64,000 nucleotides of DNA, from positions 124,001-188,000 of the forward strand of contig CAVWBQ010000014.1 of assembly GCA_963753225.1 (NCBI GenBank), given 5' to 3'. Below the pieces are notes generated by a model. The model did not search any database, was not told the origin of the DNA, and saw only the letters and a program-made list of their open reading frames with translations. The position numbers were made by a program, and so were the translations under genes. Shown here one piece after another: positions 44,709 to 52,456 of the stretch (positions are counted from its first letter, which is position 1; every line of letters begins with the position of its first letter). The stretch is from Palsa-504 sp963753225. GTDB lineage: Bacteria; Actinomycetota; Actinomycetes; Streptosporangiales; Streptosporangiaceae.

Positions 44709-44731
44709 TATATACGTGTAACACGTATATA
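44709..44731. promoter_or_regulatory. perfect palindrome, probable PadR operator
   Basis: TATATACGTGT-A-ACACGTATATA is an 11-bp perfect inverted repeat around one base, ending 8 bp before the PadR start. PadR-type regulators bind AT-rich dyads of this kind; the position over the promoter/ribosome site fits autorepression. Confidence 0.65.
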
Positions 44732-44739
44732 GTCTCAGC

Positions 44740-45081
44740 ATGAGCGAGCAGCCGCTGCGGGAACCCGCGTTCCTGGTCCTGACCGCGCTGGCGGGCGGGC
44801 CGTTGCACGGGTACGCCCTGGTGGAAGACGTGCTGCGGCTGTCCGACGGGCAGGTCAGGCTGCATACCGGCACGCTGTACGGGGTGCTGGACCGGCTGCG
44901 CGAGGCCGGCCTGATCGTGGTCGACCGTGAGGAGATCGTGGAGTCCCGGCTGCGCCGCTACTACGCGCTGACCGACACGGGCATCGAGCGGCTGGCCGCC
45001 GAGACCGAACGGATGCGGCGCAACGCCAGCGCGGCGGCGAGCCGGCTCCGCCGGCTGCGGCCCGCGGAGGGCACGCTATGA
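44740..45081 (+). CDS. PadR-family regulator
   Basis: A 113-aa winged-helix repressor. EPAFLVLTALAGGPLHGYALVEDVLRLS is the canonical PadR opening, and TGTLYGVLDRLREAGLIVVDREEIVESRLRRYYALTDTGIERLAAE covers the wing. The C-terminal dimerisation helix is Arg/Ala-rich. It overlaps the next gene by 4 bases (ATGA), the common pairing of a PadR with a membrane protein it controls. A perfect palindrome directly upstream is its probable operator. Confidence 0.92.
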   Translation: MSEQPLREPAFLVLTALAGGPLHGYALVEDVLRLSDGQVRLHTGTLYGVLDRLREAGLIVVDREEIVESRLRRYYALTDTGIERLAAETERMRRNASAAASRLRRLRPAEGTL

Positions 45082-46163
45082 GGCGCCGCCGGGATACGCC
45101 GCGCACCGGCGGGGGCGCCCTGCGCAAACGTGAGCGCGAGCCGGCGGCGGAGGCACTGGAGCGCAGGTACCGGCGGCTGCTCGCCTGGTATCCGGCGGCC
45201 TACCGCGCCGCCAACGCGGACGACATGCTCGGTGTCGCGCTGGCGAGGTCCGCGCCCGGCCAGCGCTGGCCGGAACCGGGCGAGGCGGTCAACCTGATCG
45301 TGTCCGGCGCCGGCGAGCGGCTCGCCGGGATGCTGCGGCAGCCGGACCACCGGGACACCGCCGCGGTGCTGGCCATCGCCGGTCCCCTCCTGCTGGCGGC
45401 AGCCGCGGTGCGAACGATGGCGAGTCCGTTCCTGTTCACGCCGGCCATACCGGTCCTCGTCGAGCCACGGCAGATGCTGGTGACCGCCATCGGCTTTGCC
45501 GCCTGGTGGACGCTGGTCGCGCTGGCGGGAATGCTGCGCTGGCGGAGGGTCGCCGCGACCGGGGCCTGCCTGGGCCTGGCCGGGCAGGTGATCATGCTGA
45601 CCCTCGCCGTATCCGGTTACGCTGGCGGGCTCATGGTGGCCTACTGGCAGGCCGCGGTGGCCCTGGTAGCCGCCGCATCGGCACTGGGCAGCCTGCGGAG
45701 CCAGGGCCGCCCGCTCTCGTGGCGGGCTGTGACGGCACTCGCGGCAGCCGCGGCGATACTGGCCGGGTGGCCGGCCTTGGAGGTGGCGTTCGTGACGTAC
45801 ACCCCGATCACGGCCAGCTCAGGCACGATATCGGACCCGCTGTCGGGCATCGGGGGATGGCTGGGAGACGGGCTCTTCGCCGGCACCTTGATCCTGATGC
45901 TGGCCGCGATCGCCGCGCTGCGGCCCGCGGTGCGCCGGCGGGCCGCCGTCCTCTTGCTGCCGGCCTTCGTGACCACGACCCTGGCCTGCTGGGGGTTCCG
46001 GGGTTTCCTGCCGGCCGGACCGCCGTTCGGCCTGCTCGTGCTGAGTCCGCTGCACTGGCAAGTTCTGGTGCTGGTACCAGTCATCGGCGTGGCCGCCTGC
46101 TTTACCGGCCTGCGGCTCTACGAACGCCTGCTCCGCCGCCGGGAGTCTGAAGAGGCTGGCTGA
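45078..46163 (+). CDS. multi-pass membrane protein partnered with PadR
   Basis: A 361-aa protein. A cytosolic N-terminus (LERRYRRLLAWYPAAYRAANADDMLGVALA, a motif common to actinobacterial PadR-linked membrane proteins) is followed by about eight hydrophobic helices (AAVLAIAGPLLLAAAAVRTM; MLVTAIGFAAWWTLVALAGML; GLAGQVIMLTLAVSGYAGGLMV; LFAGTLILMLAAIAALRP and others). No transport or enzyme motif is recognised. It is translationally coupled to the PadR regulator and probably acts in envelope or stress functions; the role is unknown. Confidence 0.82.
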   Translation: MRRRRDTPRTGGGALRKREREPAAEALERRYRRLLAWYPAAYRAANADDMLGVALARSAPGQRWPEPGEAVNLIVSGAGERLAGMLRQPDHRDTAAVLAIAGPLLLAAAAVRTMASPFLFTPAIPVLVEPRQMLVTAIGFAAWWTLVALAGMLRWRRVAATGACLGLAGQVIMLTLAVSGYAGGLMVAYWQAAVALVAAASALGSLRSQGRPLSWRAVTALAAAAAILAGWPALEVAFVTYTPITASSGTISDPLSGIGGWLGDGLFAGTLILMLAAIAALRPAVRRRAAVLLLPAFVTTTLACWGFRGFLPAGPPFGLLVLSPLHWQVLVLVPVIGVAACFTGLRLYERLLRRRESEEAG

Positions 46164-46172
46164 CGCTGGCCG

Positions 46173-46523
46173 TCATGGCCGCGGAGCGAACACGCAGAAC
46201 TCGTTGCCCTCGGGGTCGGCGAGGATATCCCAGTCAATCTCCTCGTCGCGGGCGCGGACCATCGTCGCTCCCAGGCTGAGCAACTCCGCTTTATCGCCGA
46301 CGACGTCCAGATGCATCCTGTTCTTCACCGACTTCGGCTCGGGAACCGGGTTGATCCAGATCAGCGGCCCTTGGCCCGCAGGATCCTCGATCGGGACCGG
46401 CCAGTCCAGCGGACGGGGGCCTTCACCCGCCTGGCGCACGTAACCGAGACCCGCGCACCACCAGTCGGCCAGAGCTTGATGATCGCTGGCGTCGAGGCAG
46501 AGATCCTTGAAACGCGCTGGCAT
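46173..46523 (-). CDS. glyoxalase/bleomycin-resistance-fold protein (VOC superfamily)
   Basis: A 116-aa protein with one VOC fold. FKDLCLDASDHQALADWWCAGLGYV, WINPVPEPKSVKNRMHLDVV and DILADPEGNEFCVF are the typical strands of the glyoxalase-like group with C-terminal DPEGNEFC. A metal-binding His/Glu set may be present (HLDV and the final Glu). The start is set at ATG 46523; a longer leftward frame exists upstream but lies inside the DHFR-fold gene in another frame. It is the last gene of a probable leftward unit led by an ArsR regulator. Confidence 0.85.
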   Translation of the reverse strand: MPARFKDLCLDASDHQALADWWCAGLGYVRQAGEGPRPLDWPVPIEDPAGQGPLIWINPVPEPKSVKNRMHLDVVGDKAELLSLGATMVRARDEEIDWDILADPEGNEFCVFAPRP

Positions 46524-46561
46524 CCCCCGACAGTACCGCTGGCCCAGGAACCTGGTCCCTG

Positions 46562-47134
46562 TCAGCGGACGACGTCGAAGACGTTCTTCTGCAGGCCGTT
46601 GGCGTAGACGTCGTGTTCGACCAGCTTCAGCTTCTGGGTGTCCTTGTCCGCGGTGCTGAACAGGCGCTTGCCCGCGCCGAGCAGCAGCGGGTAGACGAGC
46701 AGGTGGTAGCGGTCGATCAGGCCCGCGTCCGAGAGGCCGTGGTTCAGGGAGGCGCTGCCGTGCACGATGATCGGGCCTCCCTCGGTCTCCTTCAGGGCGG
46801 CGACCTGGCCGAGCGAACGCAGGATCGTGGTCTCGCCCCAGTTCGAGGCCAGGTTGTCCTCGGTGAGGGTGGTGGAGACGACGTACTTCGGCATCGTCTT
46901 GTAGCCGGCGAATTCCTTCATGTCCGGCCATACCGGGCTGAACGCCTGGTAGCTGACGCGGCCCAGCAGGATCGCGGTGGCTTCGTCCTGCTCCCGTCCC
47001 TTGATTTCGTATGCCTCGGGGACGAACTCGACGTCCTTGAAGGTCCATCCGGAGTTCCGGTAGCCGGGTTCGCCGCCCGGGCCCTCCACCACGCCGTCGA
47101 GCGAGATGAAGGCGGTGCTGATCAGAGTACGCAT
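46562..47134 (-). CDS. dihydrofolate-reductase-fold protein (RibD C-terminal family)
   Basis: A 190-aa protein. The N-terminal STAFISLDGVVEGPGG, central AILLGRVSYQAFSPVWPDM and C-terminal PIIVHGSASLNHGLSDAGLIDRYHLLVYPLLLGAGKRLF are typical of the DHFR-like family. It is a probable NADPH-binding reductase with unknown substrate. It lies 40 bp downstream of the SRPBCC gene on the same strand and 38 bp upstream of the glyoxalase-fold gene, so ArsR, SRPBCC, DHFR-fold and glyoxalase look like one stress-type cassette. Confidence 0.9.
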   Translation of the reverse strand: MRTLISTAFISLDGVVEGPGGEPGYRNSGWTFKDVEFVPEAYEIKGREQDEATAILLGRVSYQAFSPVWPDMKEFAGYKTMPKYVVSTTLTEDNLASNWGETTILRSLGQVAALKETEGGPIIVHGSASLNHGLSDAGLIDRYHLLVYPLLLGAGKRLFSTADKDTQKLKLVEHDVYANGLQKNVFDVVR

Positions 47135-47174
47135 GCAGGTCTCCTTGAAGTATCGTGTCCGGTTTTTCGATTTC

Positions 47175-47855
47175 TCAGCCCAGGAGGCCGGTCAGCCACT
47201 GCTGCCAGGCGGCCTCGGCCCCTTCCGTGTCCGGCCCGAACAGGTGGTGGAACATCACCACCAGGCCGGTGAAGCCGTGGAAGGTGTAGATCCCGTCGGC
47301 GGTGCGTATCTCGATGCGCTCGTCGTCCGACCAGACCACTTCGCCGTCCAACGGCGGCAGCCCGCGGATGAGCGCCGCCCGGACCTCATGCGCCGGCTGG
47401 CCGCCGGTCGGCGCCATGGCGAAGACGGGGACCCCGGTGCGTCCGGGGAAGTGCGTCAGGTACTCGCGGAGCGTGTGGAGGTGGAAGGGCCAGCCGCGGC
47501 GCAGGGCGTCGTACTCGTCCTGCCAGTTGTCGCCGAGCAGGCCGCTGTGGACGACGCGGAGCACGGTGCTGCCGCCGCCCCGTCCCTCGATGAGGTACTC
47601 GAAGGCCATGAACCGGCCGTCCTCGGCGGTGGCGGTCCGGGTGGCGAGGCGCTTGCCGGGCTCGTAGGCGGTGATCACCGCCTCCTCGCGGCGGCCCCCG
47701 GTGTCCATGGCGGCGACCCCGCCCTCGCGCGGCTCCACCTCGTTGCGCCCCATGAACCAGGAGTCGAGCCCCGGTCCGGTGGCGATCGCCTCCCAGACCT
47801 GTTCCGGGCTGGCCGGCAGGATCGTCTCCAGCTCGATCTCGAACGGGTGCGTCAT
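47175..47855 (-). CDS. SRPBCC/AHSA1-family protein
   Basis: A 226-aa START-like lipocalin-type barrel protein. FEIELETILPASPEQVWEAIATGPGLDSWFMG is the AHSA1 opening, and FEYLIEGRGGGSTVLRVVHSGLL closes the first domain; the C-terminal about 75 residues (VWSDDERIEIRTADGIYTFHGFTGLVVMFHHLF) are an extra part. Such proteins bind hydrophobic ligands and are commonly encoded behind an ArsR regulator, as here (11 bp after the regulator stop). The function is otherwise unknown. Confidence 0.87.
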   Translation of the reverse strand: MTHPFEIELETILPASPEQVWEAIATGPGLDSWFMGRNEVEPREGGVAAMDTGGRREEAVITAYEPGKRLATRTATAEDGRFMAFEYLIEGRGGGSTVLRVVHSGLLGDNWQDEYDALRRGWPFHLHTLREYLTHFPGRTGVPVFAMAPTGGQPAHEVRAALIRGLPPLDGEVVWSDDERIEIRTADGIYTFHGFTGLVVMFHHLFGPDTEGAEAAWQQWLTGLLG

Positions 47856-47866
47856 CGTCAGTTCTC

Positions 47867-48472
47867 CTATCCTGCGTCGGATGCGGTCTGCTGCGCCGCG
47901 GGGATCTGGTGGAGTCCGACCACCACCCGGTGCCTCCGGCCCTCCTGGGCGGACTCGTCGTGGTAGCGGCCGACGAGGGCCGCCACGGCCTGGGCCAGTT
48001 CCTCGGCGAAGGCCGTCCGGTCGGCCGCGGAGGCGAACCGCACCTCCGCGTCGATGCCAAAGGTGGCGACCCGCTGCCGGGCCCGGGCGGCGCCGGTCAG
48101 CAGGGCCCCGACCTCCTGCACCAGCCGGGACCCCAGCGCCAGCAGCCAGCGGGCGGAGAGCTGGTCGGGAGACCGGGAGGGATCCGGGCTGACGGCGGCC
48201 AGGGCACTGGGAGAGATCACGTAGGAGGCGGCGGTGGCGCGGTACACCCGCTCGGTGACGCTGCCCTTGCGCCGCTCCTCGGCGAGCTCGACCAGCCCGT
48301 ACCGTTCCAGCTCCTTGAGGTGGTAGTTGGCCTTCTGCCGGGGCAGCCCCAGGCGGGCAGCCAGCATGGCGGCCGAGCCGGGCTCGGCCAGAGCGGCGAG
48401 GATCCGGGCCCGGATCGGGTCCAGGGACGCCTCGGCCGCAGCGGGTTCTTCGATCACGGCGACGTCGAGCAC
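47867..48472 (-). CDS. ArsR-like helix-turn-helix regulator
   Basis: A 201-aa winged-helix regulator. DPIRARILAALAEPGSAAMLAARLGLPRQKANYHLKELERYGLVELAEERRKGSVTERVYRATAASYVISP is the DNA-binding part. The C-terminal half is helical (LSARWLLALGSRLVQEVGALLTGAARARQRVATFGIDAEVRF), as in the ArsR group paired with SRPBCC proteins. It starts at GTG 48472. It heads the cassette ArsR, SRPBCC, DHFR-fold and glyoxalase; a GACAAA/TTTGTC dyad upstream is a candidate operator. Confidence 0.88.
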   Translation of the reverse strand: MLDVAVIEEPAAAEASLDPIRARILAALAEPGSAAMLAARLGLPRQKANYHLKELERYGLVELAEERRKGSVTERVYRATAASYVISPSALAAVSPDPSRSPDQLSARWLLALGSRLVQEVGALLTGAARARQRVATFGIDAEVRFASAADRTAFAEELAQAVAALVGRYHDESAQEGRRHRVVVGLHQIPAAQQTASDAG

Positions 48473-48489
48473 CGTTCCAGGATCCTACC

Positions 48490-48510
48490 GACAAAAAAAT
48501 TTGTCAAGAC
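48490..48510 (-). promoter_or_regulatory. candidate ArsR promoter/operator
   Basis: GACAAA-AAAA-TTTGTC (48490-48505) is a perfect 6-bp inverted repeat in a short AT-rich island, and read leftward it overlaps a perfect -35 TTGACA (48508-48503). A TAGGAT -10-like hexamer follows after a short 14-bp spacer. It probably drives and represses the ArsR cassette. Confidence 0.5.
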
Positions 48511-48550
48511 AATAAAAATGGTCGGTGCGTGGTGTCGCCGGTACGCCAGG

Positions 48551-48680
48551 CGGATGCCGCGGGGGTCAGCGGATGCCGCGGGGGTCAGCGGATGCCGCGG
48601 GGGTCAGCGGATGCCGCGGGGGTCAGCGGATGCCGCGGGGGTCAGCGGATGCCGCGGGGTCAGCGGATGCCCCGGGTCAG
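48551..48680. repeat. tandem 19-bp repeat, seven units
   Basis: Five identical copies of CGGATGCCGCGGGGGTCAG start at 48551, 48570, 48589, 48608 and 48627. They are followed by an 18-bp copy (48646) and a 17-bp copy (48664, CCCC in place of CCGC) that have lost Gs. The array fills the gap between the ArsR promoter and the 3' end of the next leftward DHFR-fold gene. Loss of Gs within a G-run suggests slippage; the locus could be variable between strains. Confidence 0.9.
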
Positions 48681-48691
48681 GGGCCGCCTTC

Positions 48692-49249
48692 CTACGCGGG
48701 GTGGTAACAGAGATAGACGGTGCCGCTGCCGAAGCTGTGCTCCTGCGCCAGGGCCAGGTTCAGGCGGACCTGGCCGGGCAGGGCGCGGGTACCGCCGCCC
48801 ACGACGGCCGGGACCACGAACAGCTGGTACTCGTCCACCAGCCCGGCCGCGATGGCCTGGGCGGCTAGGTGCGCTCCGCCGACGGTCAGGTCTCGGGTGG
48901 CCGCTTCCTTCAGCTTGCGGACCTGGTCCGGGTCGAAGTCCCGCTCGACGCGGGTCCTGGCGGTGTCCGGCGCCTGGAACGTAGTGGAGTACACGACCTT
49001 GTCGGCGGCCTGCCAGATCCGCGCGAAGTCGAGCGAGACGGCCCGCTGGCCAGCGAGCGTATGCGCGGTTTCCCAGTAGCGCATCGTCTCGTACATCCGC
49101 CGCCCGTAGAGATAGGTGCCGACCGGCCGCTCGAGTTCGTTAACGAACGCGTGCACCTCCTCGTCCGGCGCCGCCCACTCGACGCGTCCGTCCGCGTCGG
49201 CGATGTAGCCGTCGAGCGACATGATGGCCGAGTAGATCAGCCTCGCCAT
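48692..49249 (-). CDS. dihydrofolate-reductase-fold protein (RibD C-terminal family)
   Basis: A 185-aa protein. The opening RLIYSAIMSLDGYIADADG, central GTYLYGRRMYETMRYWE and late LTVGGAHLAAQAIAAGLVDEYQLFVVPAVVGGGTRAL are characteristic of the family. It is a likely NADPH-dependent reductase with unknown substrate and is distinct in sequence from the paralogue at 46.6 kb. Start ATG 49249 has AAGGAGG upstream. It diverges from the cupin gene with only 41 bp between the starts, so the two share a compact promoter region. A tandem repeat follows its stop. Confidence 0.9.
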   Translation of the reverse strand: MARLIYSAIMSLDGYIADADGRVEWAAPDEEVHAFVNELERPVGTYLYGRRMYETMRYWETAHTLAGQRAVSLDFARIWQAADKVVYSTTFQAPDTARTRVERDFDPDQVRKLKEAATRDLTVGGAHLAAQAIAAGLVDEYQLFVVPAVVGGGTRALPGQVRLNLALAQEHSFGSGTVYLCYHPA

Positions 49250-49290
49250 GCGAGCCTCCTTCAGTCTGGTCTTCCCTAGGCTTAGTGGCC

Positions 49291-49767
49291 ATGTCGTACA
49301 GCAAAGATGCCGGTGAGGTCAGCGCGCGCTACCGTCCAGGCGGCGAGGTACCGTCGGTGACGTACCCGTCGGGTACTCACGTCGTGTTTACCGCGCCGGG
49401 CTCGGCGACCAACGGCCAGTATGGCCTGTTCGAGTGGAACATGACCGGGACGCCCGGCGGCGCCGATCCGCATTTTCACAAGACCTTCTCCGAGTCCTTC
49501 TACGTCATGGAGGGCACCGTCAGGCTCTTCAACGGAGAAACCTGGATCGACGCGGTGAAGGGTGATTTCCTCTACGTTCCGCAGGGCGGGATTCACGCCT
49601 TCTCCAACGACAGCGGTGCGCCGGCCCGGATGCTCATCCTGTTCGCGCCCGGCCCGCCCCGCGAGAAGTACTTCACCGAACTCGCCGAGATCCGTTCGGC
49701 CGGACGCAAGCTGACGGATGAGGACTGGATCGAGGTGTGGGCTCGCCACGACCAGTACCCCGCCTGA
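49291..49767 (+). CDS. cupin-domain protein
   Basis: A 158-aa single cupin barrel. Motif 1 is HFHKTFSESFYVMEG (two His plus Glu for a metal) and motif 2 is GDFLYVPQGGIHAFSN, with the last metal His. The N- and C-terminal extensions are short. Cupins of this size act as dioxygenases, isomerases or small-molecule sensors; the substrate cannot be told. The ATG at 49291 is used, with a GTG two codons upstream as an alternative. It diverges from a DHFR-fold gene. Confidence 0.87.
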   Translation: MSYSKDAGEVSARYRPGGEVPSVTYPSGTHVVFTAPGSATNGQYGLFEWNMTGTPGGADPHFHKTFSESFYVMEGTVRLFNGETWIDAVKGDFLYVPQGGIHAFSNDSGAPARMLILFAPGPPREKYFTELAEIRSAGRKLTDEDWIEVWARHDQYPA

Positions 49768-49928
49768 CGCGGCGCCGACATGAGCGACCAGCCCGGTACG
49801 GGAAGGTGTGCCACGGGTCGTTAGGTGCTAAAGGACCTCAGCCGCGCTCGCCGGATGGCTGGGCGCCGGCCCGCTAGCCATCACGCGCAGCGGCCCTGGG
49901 GGTGCTCAGGCCAGCGCCCCGGATCTTC

Positions 49929-49972
49929 TTGACATGCCAGCTAGGTAAAAGGCTATAGTGCTAGGTACCTAG
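49929..49972 (+). promoter_or_regulatory. promoter and operator of the GntR-ABC operon
   Basis: A -35 TTGACA (49929-49934) and a -10 TATAGT (49954-49959) are followed by the 12-bp perfect palindrome CTAGGTACCTAG (49961-49972). A half copy CTAGGTA lies at 49941-49947 between the promoter elements. The GntR start follows at 49978, so the leader is very short. The arrangement fits repression by the YtrA-like regulator encoded next. Confidence 0.65.
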
Positions 49973-49977
49973 TTAAA

Positions 49978-50382
49978 GTGAGGTCCCTGGTGATCGAGTT
50001 CCACCTGGACGCCCGCTCCGGGGTCGCGCCGTACCGGCAGCTGATCCACCAGGTCCGGCACGCGCTGCGGCTGGGCCTGCTGTGCGAGGGCGACCAGCTG
50101 CCGAAGGTCAAGGACGTGGTCGCCGGGCTGGCGATCAACCCGAACACGGTGCTCAAGGCCTACCGGGAACTGGAGTACGAGGGCCTGGTGGCGGCCCGCC
50201 CGGGGATCGGCACGTTCGTGACCGGGACGCTGGACGGCGGGTCGCTGGCCGCGCACGGGCCGCTGCGCCGCGACCTGGCGCGCTGGCTGGCCAGGGCGCG
50301 ACGGGCCGGGCTGGACGATGAGTCGATCGAGGCGCTGTTCGCCAGCACGTTTCGGTCCGCTAGCGAGGAGGACATAGCGTGA
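49978..50382 (+). CDS. GntR-family regulator, YtrA-like
   Basis: A 134-aa regulator. FHLDARSGVAPYRQLIHQVRHALRLGLLCEGDQLPKVKDVVAGLAINPNTVLKAYRELEYEGLVAARPGIGTFV is a full GntR winged helix of the YtrA subfamily, which has only a short C-terminal dimerisation helix and is usually encoded with an ABC exporter. It overlaps the ABC ATPase gene by 4 bases (GTGA). The GTG at 49978 is used, with a second GTG at 49990 possible. The upstream CTAGGTACCTAG palindrome is its probable operator. Confidence 0.92.
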   Translation: MRSLVIEFHLDARSGVAPYRQLIHQVRHALRLGLLCEGDQLPKVKDVVAGLAINPNTVLKAYRELEYEGLVAARPGIGTFVTGTLDGGSLAAHGPLRRDLARWLARARRAGLDDESIEALFASTFRSASEEDIA

Positions 50383-51281
50383 GCGCCGTCATTGAAACCG
50401 GCCGGCTGGGCAAGCGGTACCGGCGGCAGTGGGCACTGACCGACTGCACGCTGTCGGTCCCCGCCGGGCACGTCGTGGGACTGGTCGGCCCCAACGGCGC
50501 GGGGAAGACCACCCTGCTGAGCCTAGCCGTCGGCCTGCTCGCGCCGGATGCGGGCACGATCGAGGTGCTCGGCGGCGTGCCGGGGGCCGGCCCGGCGCAG
50601 CTGGCCCGGGTCGGGTTCCTCGCCCAGGACGCGCCGGTTTACGCGCGGCTGTCGGTCGCCGATCACCTGAAGCTGGGCGCGCGCCTCAACCCGGGCTGGG
50701 ACGCGGGGCTGGCGCGCGGCCGGGTCGACCGGCTGGACCTGGATCCCGGTCAGAAGGCCGGCACCCTGTCCGGCGGCCAGCGCGCCCAGCTCGCGCTGAC
50801 CCTGGCCGTCGCCAAACGACCGGAACTGCTGATCCTGGACGAGCCGGTGGCCAGCCTGGACCCGCTGGCCCGGCGGGAGTTCCTGCAGGACCTGATGGAG
50901 GCCGTCGCCGAGCAGGAGCTGTCGGTGGTGCTGTCCTCGCACCTGGTCGCGGACCTGGAACGGGTGTGCGACTACCTGATCGTGCTGGTCGGCTCGCGGG
51001 TGCGCGTCGCCGGGCCGGTGGAAGAGCTGCTGGCCGTCCACCACCTGCTCACCGGCCCGCGCCGGGACCCGGCCACGCTGCCGGACGGGCTGGAGGTCAT
51101 CTCCGCCAGCCACACCGACGTGCAGACCACGCTGCTGGTGCGCACCAGCGGCCCGGTGCTGGACCCGGCCTGGACGGTTTCCGAGGTCGGCCTGGAGGAC
51201 CTGGTGCTGGCCTACATGAGCCAGGGCGCCGGACGCCGCCGCCGCGACAACCACCGCCACCACCTGGAGGTGCAGAAATGA
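50379..51281 (+). CDS. ABC transporter ATPase of the GntR-linked exporter
   Basis: A 300-aa nucleotide-binding subunit. Walker A is GPNGAGKTT, the signature is LSGGQRAQLAL, Walker B is LLILDEPVASLD, and the switch His is in VVLSSHLVADLERV. The C-terminal extension (VRVAGPVEELLAVHHLLTGPRRD) is typical of ABC-2 exporters under YtrA-type control. It starts at a GTG overlapping the regulator stop and overlaps the permease by 4 bases. Confidence 0.93.
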   Translation: MSAVIETGRLGKRYRRQWALTDCTLSVPAGHVVGLVGPNGAGKTTLLSLAVGLLAPDAGTIEVLGGVPGAGPAQLARVGFLAQDAPVYARLSVADHLKLGARLNPGWDAGLARGRVDRLDLDPGQKAGTLSGGQRAQLALTLAVAKRPELLILDEPVASLDPLARREFLQDLMEAVAEQELSVVLSSHLVADLERVCDYLIVLVGSRVRVAGPVEELLAVHHLLTGPRRDPATLPDGLEVISASHTDVQTTLLVRTSGPVLDPAWTVSEVGLEDLVLAYMSQGAGRRRRDNHRHHLEVQK

Positions 51282-52303
51282 TCTGGCTGACCTGGCGGCA
51301 GTTCCGCGTCCAGGCTCTCACCGCGGCCGCGGCGCTGGCCGCGTTCGCGATCCTGCTGGCGGCCACCGGGCCGCACCTAGCCAGCCTGTACGCCGCCAGC
51401 GCGATCACCGGCTGCCACGGCGGCTCCTGCGTGACCGCGCCCGTCGCGTTCCTCAACCGGCTGCAGGCCACCAGCCCCTACCCGGTCGTGTACCTGCTCG
51501 GCATCGGGCTCATCCTCGTCGCGCCCGCGGTCATCGGCATCTTCTGGGGCGCCCCGCTGATCGCCCGCGAGCTCGAGACCCGGACGTTCACCCTGGCCTG
51601 GAACCAGAGCATCACCCGCACCCGGTGGCTGGTGGTCAAGCTCGCGCTGACCGGCCTGGCCGCCATGGCCGTCACCGAGGCGCTCAGCCTCATGTATGCC
51701 TGGTGGTCGGATCCCATCGGCAAGGCCACCGGTCTTGGCGCCAGCACCTCCGTGTTCAGCGGAGGCCGGTTCAGCTCGCTGATCTTCGCCACCCACGGCA
51801 TCACCCCGCTCGGCTACGCGGCGTTCGCCTTCGCCCTCGGAACGGCAGCCGGCGCCCTCATCCGCCGTACCGTGCCCGCCATGGCCGTCACCCTGGCCAT
51901 CTTTGCCGCCGCCCAGATTGCCATGCCGCTGGGGGTGCGCCCCCACCTCATCCCGCCCGACCGGACGATCGCCACGATCGAGTCTGTGGACCTGGACTTC
52001 GGCAGCCTGACCGCCACCGTCGTCCCCGGCCGGCCCGGCGCCTGGCTCATCTCCAGCGGAGCCATCAACGCGGCCGGCCAGCCGGTCAGCAATCTCCCCG
52101 CCGCCTGCCAGGCGGCGTTCTCGGGCCCCAAGCCCTCCTCCCCGGGGCCCTGCCTGGAAAGCCGGGGCATCCGGGAGGCCATCACCTACGAGCCCGCCAG
52201 CCGCTACTGGCCCCTCCAGGGGATCGAGACCGGGATCTTCGGGGCCCTCGCGCTCGCCCTGGCCGGGTTCTGCTTCTGGCGGCTCGGCCGCCGCCGGACC
52301 TGA
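51278..52303 (+). CDS. ABC-2 type permease of the GntR-linked exporter
   Basis: A 341-aa membrane subunit. MIWLTWRQFRVQALTAAAALAAF is a common opening of actinobacterial ABC-2 permeases. Further hydrophobic helices follow (VVYLLGIGLILVAPAVIGIFWGAPLIA; LVVKLALTGLAAMAVTEALSLMYAW; PLGYAAFAFALGTAAGALIRR; AVTLAIFAAAQIAMPLGV; GIFGALALALAGFCFWRL), with an extracytoplasmic loop between the last two. GAPLIARELETRTFTLAWNQSITRTRWLVVKL is a family motif. It is coupled to the ATPase by a 4-base overlap. The substrate is unknown. Confidence 0.9.
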   Translation: MIWLTWRQFRVQALTAAAALAAFAILLAATGPHLASLYAASAITGCHGGSCVTAPVAFLNRLQATSPYPVVYLLGIGLILVAPAVIGIFWGAPLIARELETRTFTLAWNQSITRTRWLVVKLALTGLAAMAVTEALSLMYAWWSDPIGKATGLGASTSVFSGGRFSSLIFATHGITPLGYAAFAFALGTAAGALIRRTVPAMAVTLAIFAAAQIAMPLGVRPHLIPPDRTIATIESVDLDFGSLTATVVPGRPGAWLISSGAINAAGQPVSNLPAACQAAFSGPKPSSPGPCLESRGIREAITYEPASRYWPLQGIETGIFGALALALAGFCFWRLGRRRT

Positions 52304-52369
52304 CCCGCCAGGCCGGGGCCGCCTCGAGCGCCCCCTCCGGTTTCCCGCCACAATGTCCCCGGCGGCCCG

Positions 52370-52423
52370 GCGTTTCCGCGGAGACGCCTTGTGCGCGATT
52401 TCACAAGCCGCTTACCCTTACCC
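52370..52423. repeat. double-hairpin dispersed repeat, copy 2
   Basis: The left outer arm GCGTTTCCGCGG and the inner stem CTTGTG/CACAAG are intact; the right arm is degenerate (CTTACCCTTACCC in place of CTTCCGCGGAAAC). It lies 67 bp after the ABC permease stop, before a leftward gene, that is, between 3' ends. Confidence 0.7.
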
Positions 52424-52456
52424 TGCCTGACGCTCCGTCTCGGAGTGCGGCGGTCG

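Noticed and set aside
48551..48680. CRISPR array
   Set aside because: The 19-bp units are strictly tandem with no spacers and no cas genes; it is a simple tandem repeat.
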